From Trichobilharzia regenti (taxonomy: Eukaryota > Platyhelminthes > Trematoda > Strigeidida > Schistosomatidae): 64,000 bases of DNA. The translations under genes were made by a program, and so were the position numbers. Shown here piece by piece: positions 45,966-57,164 of the stretch. Below the pieces are notes generated by a model that worked only from the letters and a program-made list of their open reading frames with translations, made no database searches and was not told the DNA's origin. The stretch's first letter is position 1, and each line of letters opens with the position of its first letter. Location: the NCBI GenBank assembly GCA_944472135.2, contig OX235263.1:88754721-88818720 (forward strand). The letters run 5' to 3'.

Positions 45966-46549
45966 TGTGATCAGATTCTTCGAAATGTGTTGCGCAAATA
46001 CAACATTACACGATTCAGACAAATTAAGTCTTCTTATTGCTTTATCTAAATTAATACATTTCTAAATTCATTATTCAATATTATATTATTCTCATAATAA
46101 TATACTTTATTCCAAAACAGACAATACTTATAATACAGAATGGAATTCTCAGCATTTGTCCCAGTAATGCATCTGATTTACTCAAAATATAAATAAAATT
46201 AAAAATTAAAACAAAATTAACCAGAGGAATTTGTCCGCATATAGAGTATAAAGTCAAAAATATTCGAAGTACGAATTGAGAATAATAAATAATAATAACA
46301 GTGAGTTTGTTTCAAACAGTATTGAAAATTTTAGCATGTTATAGATTATTGGATCTAGTATTCTGTTGATATAGTGTAGTGATGGGAAATACAAAATTAA
46401 CAGTTATAACACAGCTTAAATGATGTTCACACCAATGAAAAAATAAACAAATAAAAACAAAATAAAGACAAAATATAGGGAGGATTCTAAATATAAGAAG
46501 TACAATAACAATATAGGTTGAAGTTGTAAGGGTTCAGGAACAAATGGTT
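45966..46549. other. AT-rich interval, possible LINE 3' UTR
   Basis: No gene. Lies directly 3' of the minus-strand LINE at 46550-47690. Confidence 0.35.
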
Positions 46550-47690
46550 TATTTAGTAGTGCAAAGAAGGTTAGTTAGTTCATGCCTAAGACTGTTTTCA
46601 CCACATAAAATAGGTGTGGCCAAATATGGTATAGTGAAATTTTTAGTACTTAGACGTACGTGCATAAAGTCTTGTGAAAAGACTTCTTGTTTTACCTGAG
46701 GAGACACAAGGTTGGAGCTGCGGGTGATGTGGTGGATGCTCACAGTCTGACAAATCTCCTTTAGTGAATTTGTTGCATGAAATCAAGTGCCTATCAATGA
46801 CGATGTCAACGATATGTTGCAAAGGGATACCACTCACCCTACTGACAGTCAGTCTTCAGAGTTCTATGAAGTATGATATAGTCTTTTTTATGCAATCCAG
46901 GAAAGAATAGGGGTGAACGGTAGAGAAAAATAGGTAAAATACACGAGTTGACACACTGTAAGAGGAGGAGGGGTTGAGTTATGCCTGAGTGCCTTGACTT
47001 CTTAATGTAAAAAGTAAGACGAAGTATTCTTTTAGAAATTGCTAAGACATGGGGAGATCAGGATAGGTCAGTAGAAAGAATTAATCCAAGATACTTAACT
47101 TTAGGCTTGGTTTCTATATCAGTATCATCAATTTTGCAAGGGTCATAGGAACTAACAGCGTCATTTAACTTTATTTTACATCGTAAACTGAAATTAACAG
47201 TCTGACATTTGGAAGGATTTAGTTTAAGACTATCAGACGAAGACCATTTGCTGAAGACTCCTGATAGAAAGCTGTTCATCTTAGTACAGTCAGGCTGGGA
47301 ATTAACAGACATTGAAATATTTATATCGTCCTCATACTTGACAAAGTTCATTTCATCATCAGAGTGAGTCAAGTTATGCAAGAAGAAAGAAAACAGAAAA
47401 GGAGAAAGGACAGCGCCTTAAGGGACATCAGCCACAGTAAGCAATGAAGTGGACGACTTCCCTTATATACAGTGTGCTCCTTTCTTCTTGAGAAATAAGA
47501 ATGCAGTCATTTGACAACTCAATAGTCAGTTTGAGTTTCAACAAGCTTGTTTAACAAAATGTCCCTAGGTACTAAGTCAAAAGCCGATGTTTAATCAGGA
47601 AGGCGCAGCGAACAAATTTATCTCTCTTGTCTAAACTGGAAACAATGTTATGATGCAATAATGGTTTCCATGGTTTAGGTGTTGAAGAGA
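46550..47690 (-). mobile_element. Non-LTR retrotransposon, 5'-truncated (CR1/Jockey-like, not RTE)
   Basis: Minus strand. RT motifs differ from the RTEs here: PFLFSFFLHNLTHSDDEMNF, VKYEDDINISMS (catalytic box with Ala changed to Glu), SLKLNPSKCQTVNF and VKYLGLILSTDLSWSPHV. A C-terminal part (46860-46549) reads HIVDIVIDRHLISCNKFTKG, then GEN-type text. Upstream of 47400 the RT is frameshifted. Only copy of this family in the window. Confidence 0.75.
47058..47381 (-). pseudogene. LINE reverse transcriptase fragment
   Basis: 107 open codons: KYEDDINISMSVNSQPD carries the RT catalytic Asp pair, with Glu in place of the usual Ala before it. WSSSDSLKLNPSKCQ and KYLGLILSTDLS are motifs D-E of non-LTR RTs. 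N-terminal motifs are frameshifted or lost, so inactive. Confidence 0.8.
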
Positions 47691-47784
47691 GAAAAAGAAT
47701 GAGCCGACAGTGTTATTTTCATTTACATATCCCTCAGTCTTATTTTAACTTTATTTGAGCTTTGAATTTGTAGTCGCGGTGGTG

Positions 47785-47885
47785 TTGTTTTCACACGAGG
47801 GGAGGTCGTTAGCCTCATGCCCAGCATCCCTGTTTACCAGGATTTTCACTAGTTCAGGAGGAATCAGATATGTTGACCACCTACG
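47785..47885 (-). mobile_element. SINE-D body fragment
   Basis: 'ggtcgttagcctcatgcccag ... tttaccagg' matches the minus strand of the SINE-D/RTE 5' module. Confidence 0.45.
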
Positions 47886-48084
47886 TGACTACTCATCACT
47901 TCTTCAGGCTATACTCTAATATAATTTCATCAGTAGCTTACATCGAGATGAATACGTAGAAGTAATGATGAGAATTCATGACCAAGAGGGTCTTTGTGTC
48001 GGGTGTGCACCGGATAATCATCAGTTGAATTAGTTGGTGGTAACGTAGGCTAAATTTTGTCTGTCTGAATGGTAAATATGTTCA

Positions 48085-48247
48085 AATAAAGTATAATTAT
48101 ATTTTAATAGTTTACACACAATGATAAGTTTTGTTATTGGTAATTTTGCTCGAAATATTACCAGTAACAAAACTTATCATTGTGTGTAAACTATTAAAAT
48201 ATAATTATATTTTATTTGATCTAATCCACAATGCTCAAACTTTTTAC
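48085..48247. mobile_element. Hairpin insertion, 163 bp, 15-bp TSD
   Basis: Flanked by the exact repeat TGGTAAATATGTTCA (48070-48084, 48248-48262). Inside, 48082-48144 pairs with 48157-48219: 63-bp arms, two mismatches, 12-base loop. No coding capacity. A MITE-like or fold-back insert, or a retrotransposed hairpin. Confidence 0.75.
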
Positions 48248-48274
48248 TGGTAAATATGTTCACCTTGTAACCTG

Positions 48275-48455
48275 ATGACTCAGTGGCTGAATGGTACACG
48301 GACTAGCTTGCCTTGTAACTGGAAGGTCCTGAGTCCGAACTCCGTTTGTGGTTGCTTACCGCCAATGATTCCCAAACTAGGATGAAACAGCTGTCCAGTA
48401 CTCCCTGTTAGTTTTCAATTGTTTTCTAACTGATATTACTTTGTGATGAAACTCG
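48275..48455 (+). mobile_element. HHR-SINE copy
   Basis: Plus strand: tRNA-like head 'gactcagtggctgaatgg' with degenerate box B, hammerhead region 48355-48405 ('cccaaactaggatgaaacagctgtcc') with the core altered (CCAATGA), then the 3' body 'tgatgaaactcgtg'. Confidence 0.7.
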
Positions 48456-48907
48456 TGAAAAAATTAAATAAAATAATTTTTTGGAAATGAGTGGAAGAAT
48501 TATCATTTCTGATGGAAGGACAAGGATGACTACATCTAAAAGCTGAAAACTGTGTTAAATGATCCATTGGGCTTTAAAGCTGACAACTACCAGAAAGATA
48601 AGACAGATGCAGTTGAAAAAAATCTTCTAAAGAAGAAATCGATTGACAACAATACGCACGATGATCTAAAACCCTGAGGGCGCCTCTTGCTACACATCTA
48701 TGGCCTTCTAAAGATATACAAGAAACAAGTCCCCCTGAGACCTTTAACATAAGGTTGAACGTTGGCTTGTGAAGAAGTTGGAACCTATTCGTCAACGGTT
48801 AGCCATGCACACTATGTGAAAGACTCATTTCATTTCGCTGAAAGTGTGAACCACATGAACGTTTTAAATAAGTCTATGGTGCCATTTGATGCAACCTCCT
48901 TGTTCCA

Positions 48908-49255
48908 ATGACTCCAGTCAATGAAACCATTGAGATCATTTGTCAGCAGTCTGATCTTCTCCTACTACCAGAGTATAAATTCAAACGCCTACTGCTAATG
49001 TGTACCATGGATGTGCAATTCCAATTTGACAACCCTCTTTACTGCCAAATAGATGGTGTACCTATAGACAGTTTAATTAGCCTTGTTTTAACAGGTATTT
49101 TCATGTCCAACCTTAAGAAAATAAAGTTGAAGGATGTAATCGATGAAACAACTTCTTCCTGTCGATATGTCGATGACACATTTGTAGTGTGCAACAATGA
49201 AAGTCATGCTTCCCACTTATTTAGATTATTCAATGGCTCCCATACCAATATTTAA
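48908..49255 (+). pseudogene. PLE-1 reverse transcriptase palm
   Basis: 115 open codons: PVNETIEIICQQSDLL, VQFQFDNPLYCQIDGVPIDS and CRYVDDTFVVCNNESH with the catalytic YVDD. The frame is lost right after NGSHTNI; the thumb continues in other frames. Inactive. Confidence 0.8.
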
Positions 49256-49683
49256 TTTACTACGGAACATGAAAATAATGGAAAGTTCTATTTCCTCAAC
49301 ATTGTCATGCAGCGCCTGGAAGATGGTAGTCTCCAGAGGTCAATTTACCAAAAGCTGACCTGAAATGGACAATGCCTATGTTTTAATAGTTTTTGTTCAA
49401 ATAGCTAGCTATAAACGAGCACTAGTCAGAACTCCATACTATAGAGCTAGAAGATTATGCTCTATACAGAAATTAGAGGAAGAGTTTGTGTTTCTCGAAA
49501 AGATGTTGAAGAGCAATGGTTACCCTGAAAGATTCATTAACAAGTACAGAAGATCTGAAGTCTCAAATATCAAGCAAATCACAGTGGGGAAGAGGCTAGT
49601 CTACATTTAACTTGATTATAAAGGTGAAAACATTGCAGCAATAGTTAACAGAAGACTTAGTACGTCACTAACCAGAGCCTATC

Positions 49684-50133
49684 TTGCAGCTGGATAAGTT
49701 GGTTTCCGTCTATGAAACAACTTACTCTTTGGTGCAATCAAAAATCGATAGATATCCTTCTCATATTCACTCCAACTGTATATACAAATTTACATGTATC
49801 TGTGGGAGCATTTACATTGGAAGAACAGAAAGAAGAAGGGTATATCTACGATTTTCTGAACATGTACCGAAAAGCTTATATTTAAAGGCATCAAATGCTT
49901 TAAATTGTGCCATCGCCAAGCATCTCCTTGACACTGGTCATTAGGTGGTTTTCGGAAGATCGTTCAAAATTATCAATAGACAAAAGAGTTCAATTTTCCT
50001 TAAGTCAGAAGAGGCAATCTTTATTAAGCGTCTGAATCCTGATTTATGCGTTCAGAAAGAAACAGTTATCAATCTTTCCTTGCCCTGGCTGATAAACGCA
50101 TATTTTCACCCTCTCTTTAATCCGATTGCGTAA
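49684..50133 (+). pseudogene. PLE-1 GIY-YIG endonuclease, best-preserved copy
   Basis: SHIHSNCIYKFTCICGSIYI (N-terminal beta-strand with Tyr) leads into GRTERRRVYLRFSEHVPKS with the catalytic Arg. KASNALNCAIAKHLLDTGH follows, then one TAG stop at 49942-49944. The frame then continues as VVFGRSFKIINRQKSSIF and EEAIFIKRLNPDLCVQKETV...SLPW. A single nonsense codon in about 150 codons makes it the least damaged GIY-YIG here. It would nick target DNA to prime reverse transcription. Confidence 0.85.
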
Positions 50134-50211
50134 TGCTGAAAGTTTCCATTGTGTATGATCATTATTGTTTGGGATAAATTCCTTATTATATATGTATATA
50201 TATTATTATAT

Positions 50212-51213
50212 ACGACAGTTATACGACAATGCTGCATGCCAAGTAATCCACAACGGAAAACTTACGGAATTCTTCGAAGAAGTGAAGACAGGAGTGAAGC
50301 AAGGCTGTCTACTATCGCCAATAATCTTCCTGATTGCAGTAGACTGGATAATGAGACAGACAACGGGCAATGAGAAAACAGGCATAAAATGGACTGACAC
50401 AAAAACTTGGAGGATCTGGACTTCGCCGATGATAAATGTCTGATTTCCCACAAACTGGAAGATATGCAAGTGAAAAGCAACAAGCTGGCAGAAGAAGCAT
50501 CTAGACAAGATAAGACTTCAAGTGAACCTAGATAAAACAGAGGTGATGAAGATTCCTGGTCAACACCAACAGCAACAACAACAGACGACAGTCAGCAACA
50601 ACCTCCTTCACCTACCTGGGAAGAATCGTTTCAACCACAGGCGGAACTGACGAGTATATCAAAGCCAGAATCGGAAAAGCAAGACAAGCTTTCATTACTC
50701 TCAAATCTGTGTGGAAGTCAACAGCACTCAGCATCAAAAATAACATCCGGATTTTCAACTCCAATGTGAAGTCAGTGCTACTTGTTAAACGGATCAGAGA
50801 CTTGGTGGGTCATAAAGAGCAAACTTCAGATCTTCATTAACAGTTGTATTCGCTCAATACTCAGGATCAGATGGCCGGCCAGAAAAGATCAGCAACAGGG
50901 ATCTCTGGGAGCGAACCGACCCGTCAGGAACCGATTGTGAAACAAATAGGCAGGAAGAAATGGAGATGGATTGGCCATATACTGAGGAAACCATCAAGTG
51001 ACATCACTAGACAAGCCCTCGAGTGGAACCCGAAAGGGAAGAGGCAAGTTGGTCGTCCAAAGGTGACTTGGGGGAGGTGATGTGAAGAGGAGATGAGCGC
51101 ATGTGGGTAGACTTGGAGCGGAGTGAAAAAGCTGGCAGGAAACCGAAGGCAATTGAGACGCGCAGCTGAAGCCCTATGTTCCTCTAGGAATTAAAGGATA
51201 TGATAATAATAAT
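50212..51213 (+). mobile_element. RTE LINE insertion in PLE-1, 11-bp TSD
   Basis: Flanked by TATTATTATAT (50201-50211, 51214-51224). Starts at the QLYDNAACQVIHNGKLTE region of the RT, includes GVKQGCLLSP, and ends with the tail 'ccctatgttcctctaggaa' plus (AAT)n. The 4.9-kb PLE copy lacks it and is continuous across the site. Several indels. Confidence 0.85.
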
Positions 51214-51405
51214 TATTATTATATGCATATATTGATTGATTTTTGTTTATAAATGAACTCTATGCAAGTATGTTAAAATTGTTTCTGTAGATATATTTAG
51301 TAATGACTTTGGCCTGTAAGCAGTTGACGAGAAGCCAGCGAAATAAACAAAGATGGTACCATTTTATTGTGCAGAATCCGCTGTTGTTCTTGCTTAATTC
51401 AACAA

Positions 51406-52255
51406 AATTCAGTCAGGACAAATATGGAGTATTAGACACGTACACACACACATACACCTATACACAGTGACAATTCTTACTCCTTTGTCAAAAGTGCTTA
51501 TCAATATAACCGACATCCTTAGAATTTGGTAAATATGAATCTACCTTTCTCTCATATCCTAAAATAAAATTATTATTGTTATTGTTATTATCATTATTGT
51601 ATTTATTCACAAAAATAATATCATAATAAACAAATCTACTGTTTATTAAAACATCCCCTTTTCTTAGTAATAATTAAATTAACAGAAAGGAAGATTGTTT
51701 AAAACAGCACGTGTTTGTTTTTAAATACATGCTTGTTCAAAATTCAATACTTCTTCAAATGGTAAATCAAATGTCTTTATCTTTGAAATTTTAAAATTTG
51801 ACGTCAACAAATTAATAGAGACAGACTTATCTTTTAATGAACGCCCACAAACACACACTAATAAGGGAAATTTTTAAATGATCATTTATACCGTCTGTCT
51901 ACTGTATACGCTACAAAGAGAGGTAGACAGAGAGAGAGAGAGACAGAACTGGCGCGCGCGCGCACGACTTCAAAATGTAATTGTCTTCATCATTTCTTTG
52001 TGTAGCTATTTTGTGTAGCTATCTAAAGAAGATTGTTGATAAAGTTATCTCCCTAATTGTTTATGCATTTTATGAACTATAGATTAATGTACTATCGATC
52101 AGAATATACTTAGATGTTGTTGTGATCAGAAATAAATTAAATTCTGTTGCTGCTGCGACTGCTCATTAGAGAGTGACTGTAGAGTAGACTCTGTGGAGTT
52201 TGTATGTGTGTGTAAGTGTTTCTTTGAATGAGAAATTACGACTGATTGACTTGAT
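51406..52255. other. Non-coding interval with simple repeats
   Basis: AT-rich. (ATT)n near 51568-51600, (AG)n at about 51930-51944, (GC)n at about 51951-51962. No gene seen. Confidence 0.6.
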
Positions 52256-52270
52256 TAAGTCAGATGTGAC

Positions 52271-52844
52271 TAGGATATCAAAGCCAAAATCGGAAAAGCA
52301 AGACAGGCTTTCATTACTCTCACTAAGTCTGTGTGGAAGTCAACAGCACTCAGCATCAAAAATAACATCCGGATTTTCAACTCCAATGTGAAGTCACTGC
52401 TACTATACGGATCAGAGACTTGGCGAGTCATAAGGACCATCTCAAACAAACTTCAGACCTTCATTAACGGTTGTATTCGCTCAATACTCAAGATCAGATG
52501 GCCGGCCAGAAAAGATCAGCAACAGGGATCTCTGGGAGCGAACCAACTCAGCAGGAACCGATTGTGAAACCAATAGGCAGGAAGAAATGGAGATGGATTG
52601 GCCATACGCTGAGGAAACCATCAAGTGACATCACACGACAGGCCATTGCTCGAGTGGAACCCGAAAGGGAAGCGGAGAGTTGGTCGTCAGTGCGAGGGTG
52701 ACTTGGAGGAGGTCACGTGAAGATGAGATGAAAGCATGTGGGTAGACCTGGAGCGGAGTGAAAAAGTTGGCAGAAAACAGAAGGAAACGGAGACGCGCAG
52801 CTGAAGCCCTATGTTCCTCTAGGAATTAAAGGACATAATAATAA
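52271..52844 (+). mobile_element. RTE LINE insertion, 574 bp, 15-bp TSD
   Basis: Flanked by an exact 15-base repeat, TAAGTCAGATGTGAC (52256-52270, 52845-52859). Content: SKPKSEKQDRL frame-shifted thumb, FNSNVKSLLLYGSETWRVI, KKWRWIGHTLRKPSSD, and the 3' tail. Strongly 5'-truncated. Confidence 0.9.
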
Positions 52845-52859
52845 TAAGTCAGATGTGAC

Positions 52860-53334
52860 AATAGATACTCGCCTGTAACACTGGATAGAAGTGGCGCTGT
52901 ATGCCTCTGGATTCCTATCCAATAGCTGGAAGGTAATGTAATTAACTCAAACGATATGAACACTGTTGTTCAGGTTCGATGACTTGGACAAAATTTCATA
53001 TGGATACGAAACAGGGTGGTGATAAATAACACGTCTGAAGATTAAGTATCAGGAGGTATTTCCAATCACTGTCCACCCTCAGATCATACGTCGATGAAGA
53101 TAGAAGGCAGACTGGTTTGAGTTCATGAGAACAATTAACTGTATTGTACAACCAAGTAAAGGAACTCAACGATACCATATTTCGCCCGTGTTCTAAGTGA
53201 TAGAGACAATGTTAAACGCGAAACCTTTGACTTGCTTTGTTGTTAATAACCAAATTTTGGCCCATTTTATTTCCCCCTAATACTCTCTTATTTGTACTCT
53301 ATAGTAAACAACCTTCTTTTATTTTATTTTTGAT
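52860..53334. other. Interval without recognised gene
   Basis: Nothing assigned on either strand. Confidence 0.4.
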
Positions 53335-53512
53335 TTACAGATTGATTCCACACTGTATTTTCGGTACAAGTATGGAATTTTCAGCATGGATATTGGTAGC
53401 CCAAATTTTGCAGGCCGACCATAGATATCAGATGTGCGTCGGCAGGGGATCGAACCCCAGACCATGTGCATGGTCGGCGAGAGTCCTAACCACTGTGCCA
53501 CCGACGCATAAC
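53335..53512 (-). mobile_element. SINE-C copy
   Basis: Minus strand: tRNA head at 53440-53512 (box B ggggatcgaaccccag on the plus strand), body with 'ggtacaagtatggaattttc', and end 'gattgattccacac'. Intact box B suggests a fairly young copy. Confidence 0.85.
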
Positions 53513-53804
53513 ATACTTAGCTACCTAAAATTACTATCATTGGCTTACTTTTTTATTCTTTATTCTATTACCTCTTTTGTGTATCTATTGGTCCTGACTA
53601 TATTATCACTATTAATATTACAAAATTGTCCTGTCATTAACCATCATGTAATATTAGTTTTGTGATTGTTTTTTTTGTTCGGCAATATTAAACTGACAAT
53701 CTTGGTTGTGAACGCCGTTACCACCATCCTAAAAATTTTGTATTATACGTGATTACTCACACTACCACAACAAACCGCATTAGTGCTGACAATAAAAAAA
53801 CACA
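53513..53804. other. Interval without recognised gene
   Basis: AT-rich; nothing assigned. Confidence 0.4.
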
Positions 53805-54098
53805 ACCTGAAATCAGGATTTCATCATGAGCTGACATTAGTTAGAGAACCATTGGAAAACCTGGGAGTACTGGACAGCTGTTTCGTCCTAGTTTGGGACT
53901 CTTCAGCAGTACGCACTCACCGGGATTCGAACCCAGGACCTTCCGGTTACAAGGCGAGCTCGTATACCACTAAGCCACTGGGACCCGATCCAATGGTCCT
54001 TGAATTCTAACTTCTGCCAATTCACGACATAGCGCGACCGCTAGCCAATGTCTTCGGCGAGTATTTGTATTCACACCCGACCAGCTGCACCCTACTGG
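53805..54098 (-). mobile_element. HHR-SINE, minus copy of a head-to-head pair
   Basis: Full set of family parts in order on the minus strand: leader (54060-54098), head with boxes A/B (53920-53990), hammerhead (53867-53912), 3' body. Very close to the array copies but with the canonical hammerhead core. Confidence 0.85.
53867..53912 (-). ncRNA. Type I hammerhead ribozyme, intact core
   Basis: Minus strand. Stem I GTACTG pairs with CAGTAC; core CTGAAGA fits CUGANGA; stem II GTCC/GGAC closes a CAAACTA loop; GAAA; a 2-bp stem III with AGCT loop (A-U, C-G); cleavage triplet GTC followed by the 3' strand of stem I. All invariant positions are present. The tiny stem III is normal for hammerheads in Sm-alpha and PLEs, which may work as dimers. 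Confidence 0.85.
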
Positions 54099-54300
54099 TC
54101 ACGACTTCTCAGGTTTTCCAATGGTTCTCTAACTAATGTCAGCTTAGGTTCGAATCCCGTTGGGTGCGTACTGCTGAAGAGTCCCAAACTAGGACGAAAC
54201 AGCTGTCCAGTACTCCCAGGTTTTCCAATGGTTCTCTAACTAATGTCAGCTCATGATGAAATCCTGAAATCAATCAAATCCCTACAAACCAACACTTGAA
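54099..54300 (+). mobile_element. HHR-SINE, plus copy of a head-to-head pair
   Basis: Starts with a stray piece of the 3' body (54110-54145: 'caggttttccaatggttctc'), then box B (ggttcgaatcccgttggg), an intact hammerhead, and the whole 3' body again, ending 'ccctacaaaccaacacttgaa' at 54300. The 3' body therefore occurs twice around one hammerhead, as in a partial tandem dimer. Confidence 0.8.
54168..54213 (+). ncRNA. Type I hammerhead ribozyme, intact core
   Basis: Same 46-base sequence as 53867-53912 on the other strand. GTACTG 54168-54173, CTGAAGA 54174-54180, GTCC 54181-54184, loop to 54191, GGAC 54192-54195, GAAA 54196-54199, loop AGCT 54201-54204, cleavage expected after C54207, CAGTAC 54208-54213. 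Confidence 0.85.
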
Positions 54301-54631
54301 CAACCTGAAATGTTTTTTTATGATTGTTTAGTGTTGTTCAATCAAATTAACTGATTATCATGGCTATTAACATTCTTAAGAACATTTCATAACTTCTTGT
54401 ATGATTATAGCTGTTACTGTTCATCACGCATACACATATCATAGCTCCCACTACCAAATACTGAAATATTATTCATTATTGGTGTTTATCTTCCTTTCTA
54501 CTTGGTATTTTTATTGCATTATTTTGTTATTTTTGTGCTTCTTTTTGGTTTTTGTTGTTGTTGTTTTTATATTTATTTTTTTGTAATACTCCTTTTAAAT
54601 GTGAGGTAAAATTAGATGCAGTATTGTAGAT

Positions 54632-54690
54632 ATGTGCTGAAAATTCCACACTGTATCACCAGTACTGTTTCTGGAATAAAAGCGAAATTA
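54632..54690 (+). mobile_element. SINE-C 3' tail fragment
   Basis: 'gctgaaaattccacactg' and 'ggaataaaagcgaaatt' followed by (ATT)n match the SINE-C end only. Confidence 0.45.
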
Positions 54691-55564
54691 TTATTATTAT
54701 TATTACAACTTGGAAGAAGTAAGCCAATGAATGGCTAATTTAATTGGATCGAATAAGTCTGGGCTTGACGATTTTTCAATCGACCCGGTGGTCTAATTTT
54801 TCCAGACTGGTTTTATCTGATTCCAGTGTGTTTTTTAGCTGGTTTTAAGACTAGGCAAAACCAGGGACATATAACATTGATTAACTCGTAACTCTATGGT
54901 CTTACTATACAGACAACATCACTTTGAGAACTTTTAAAAATTAATTAGCACTAGGAAGCCGTTCGCTAACCCCACCCCTCCTGCGCCCTTTGGGACTTTT
55001 CAGAAGTGAGCAAGCACAACGTCATCACTGATCGAGCCAAAAGGAATTCCAGATTACGCATCAAGTCCCTTGATCGTTCAGCTATTAAGATGGAATCCAC
55101 AAGGCCTAAGAATGAAAAACAGATGTCCATTACCTCCTGCTTTTAATGCTTTCTTCTCTTCTAATTGATTTCACTTCATGATTTAACTTGAAATCTGATC
55201 ATTATGCAAGTAACAGACATGTGAGTATGGCTTAGACTTGTCAATCTATATCAAGTATGTCACATGGTTAAAAGGTCAACTATGAGATCAGTGAAACGAT
55301 CAACACCAATATAAGTAAAAGATATGATTATAAGAAAATCTCAAGGTACAAGTGATCACAATCACGTCTATCATGAGAATAAATGTTTATTTCATTCATG
55401 AGTAATTCCAAAATTTCACTCAAATTAATTTTCATGTCAGCGCTAACGTTTTTGTCTAAATTGGCGCAGATAATTTGTCAATTAAACTTTCATCTTTTCA
55501 GAGAATTAAACAACACCGTGAACAAAGTTTTGAACTGCACAAAATTTAATTGTGGGGTTACATT
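54691..55564. other. Interval without recognised gene
   Basis: No repeat family or gene recognised. Confidence 0.4.
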
Positions 55565-55795
55565 CTTCATTTGATTGGAGGATTACATCATGAGCTGATG
55601 TTAGTTAGAGAACCATTGGAAAACCAGCCACAGGGAGTACTGGACAGCCAGCTATTTTGCCAGCCTAGTTTTGGACTCTTCAGCAGTACGCATCCATAAA
55701 GGCTGGAACCCACGACCTTCTGATTACAAGGCGAGAGATCTTGTAGACCGTTAAGCCACCAAGACCCGATCCATTGCCCTATGAATTCTAAATTC
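55565..55795 (-). mobile_element. HHR-SINE, minus copy of a head-to-head pair
   Basis: 3' body, hammerhead region (core CTGAAGA kept, but GAAA changed and stem II altered) and tRNA-like head, ending at 'tgaattctaaattc'. Joined to a plus copy at 55796. Confidence 0.75.
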
Positions 55796-55985
55796 AGCCT
55801 TGTAACCAGAAGGTCCTGGGTTCGAACCCCGCGATGTAGGCAAGTACTGGTGAAAAGTCCCAAACTAGGACAAAAGAAACAGCCGTCCAGTACTCCTTGT
55901 GGCTGGCTTTCTAATGGTTCTCTAGCTGATGTCAGCTCATGATGAAACCCTCCCACTAATCCAAAAAAGTCACTAAAATACCAAT
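55796..55985 (+). mobile_element. HHR-SINE, plus partial copy
   Basis: Starts in the tRNA head ('cttgtaaccagaaggtcctgg', box B gggttcgaaccccg), then the hammerhead region with 'cccaaactaggac' but an insertion before AAAC, then the 3' body. Confidence 0.75.
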
Positions 55986-56089
55986 ACTTGAAACATTCTT
56001 CATTTGTTCTAGAATCGATCATATTATATTGTTTCTTTGTTGGTATTTATTTTAGAACTTGAATATGTGGTCGGTTTCTTCAAATATTA

Positions 56090-57015
56090 GAGTATAATTT
56101 ATTTGACTTACACAAAAACTTGGAGGATTTGGAGTTCGCCAATGATGGTATATGTATGATTTCCCACAAACTGGAAGACATGCAAGTGTAAAGCAACAAG
56201 TTGGCAGAGAAAGCATAAAAGATAGGATGAACTTCAGGTGAACATAGAGGAAACAAAGGTAGGTGATGTAGATTCCTGGCCAACAGCCACAGCCACAGTA
56301 ACAACAAGAGTCAACATTGTGCATGAATGGGAGAAATCTGAAAGAAGCAACCTCCTCCACCTACCGACCTACGTAACTAGGAAGCATCGTTTCAACTACA
56401 GGCGGACAGAACTGATGAGGATATCATGGTGAGGATTGGGAAAACAAGAAAAGCGTTCATCCCTCTCAAGTCTGTGAGGAGATCAACAGCACTAATCAAC
56501 ATGAAAATGTAAATAAGATCCAGATTTTCAACTCGAATGTGAAGTCACTGCTACCTGCTATACCGATCAGAGACTTGGCGTGTCATGAAGAGCACTTCGA
56601 ATGAACTACAGAACTTCATCAAAAGCTGTCTTCGCTCAATACTACTCAAGATCAGATGGCCAGACAGAAAAGATCAGCAACAGGGAGGGATTTCTAGGAG
56701 CAAACTAACTGAGCTGGAACCAACTGTGTAAGAAATATGCATAAAGATATGTCGTTGGATTGGTGGCCATACTTTGAGAAAACAAACCACCATCAAGAGA
56801 GTCACTTCACATGCCAGGCCATCGCTCGAGTGGAACCCAGGCAGGAAGCGGCGAGTTAGCTGGTCGTCAGTGCGAGGATGAGGTGACATGGAGGAGGAAA
56901 GCATGTGGGCAGAGATGGAGGTACGCGGAAACGTTGGTGGAGAACCAAACGCAATGGAGACGTGCTTGGCTGTAATAATCCTATGTTCCCATAGGAACTA
57001 AAGGAAACAATAACA
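56090..57015 (+). mobile_element. RTE LINE 3' fragment
   Basis: Plus strand: starts by the RT box region ('gaggatttggagttcgcc'), through 'gaacatagaggaaac', 'ggaagcatcgtttcaactac' and 'ggatcagatggcc'-like remnants to the tail 'cctatgttcccataggaac'. Heavily interrupted by small insertions. Confidence 0.75.
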
Positions 57016-57164
57016 ATTTATTGATAATTTATTTCACTATGAGTAGATGCATGTTTTATATATTCAGTCAAATAATTCACTTGAACTGATAGATTAAGCA
57101 TTGAAATTGAAAACAACAGTTCAACTTATAAATCCAAAATTAAATAAAACTATTTGTCTATCTG

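Larger units (their letters stand above)
48480..51405 (+). mobile_element. PLE-1, nearly complete, interrupted by an RTE
   Basis: Plus strand. Reading across frames: RLLLHIYGLLKIYKKQVPLRPL (RT1-2) near 48690-48750; SFHFAESVNHMNVLNKSMV and the motif A region near 48830-48900; palm 48908-49255 with YVDD; endonuclease 49780-50090. The 3' end 51298-51405 matches the 97-bp arm of the PLE at 4.9 kb. The RTE at 50212-51213 lies in the 3' UTR. Confidence 0.85.

Noticed and set aside
48085..48247. Bacterial-type terminator or attachment site
   Set aside because: Eukaryotic context, 63-bp arms and a 15-bp target duplication fit a mobile hairpin insert better.
53237..53665. 142-codon open frame as a gene
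   Set aside because: It runs through a minus-strand SINE-C and AT-rich flanks; translation matches no protein.
55588..56022. 144-codon minus-strand open frame as a gene
   Set aside because: It spans a head-to-head pair of HHR-SINEs; the same peptide phrases (FHHELTLVREPLE type) appear wherever this SINE occurs.
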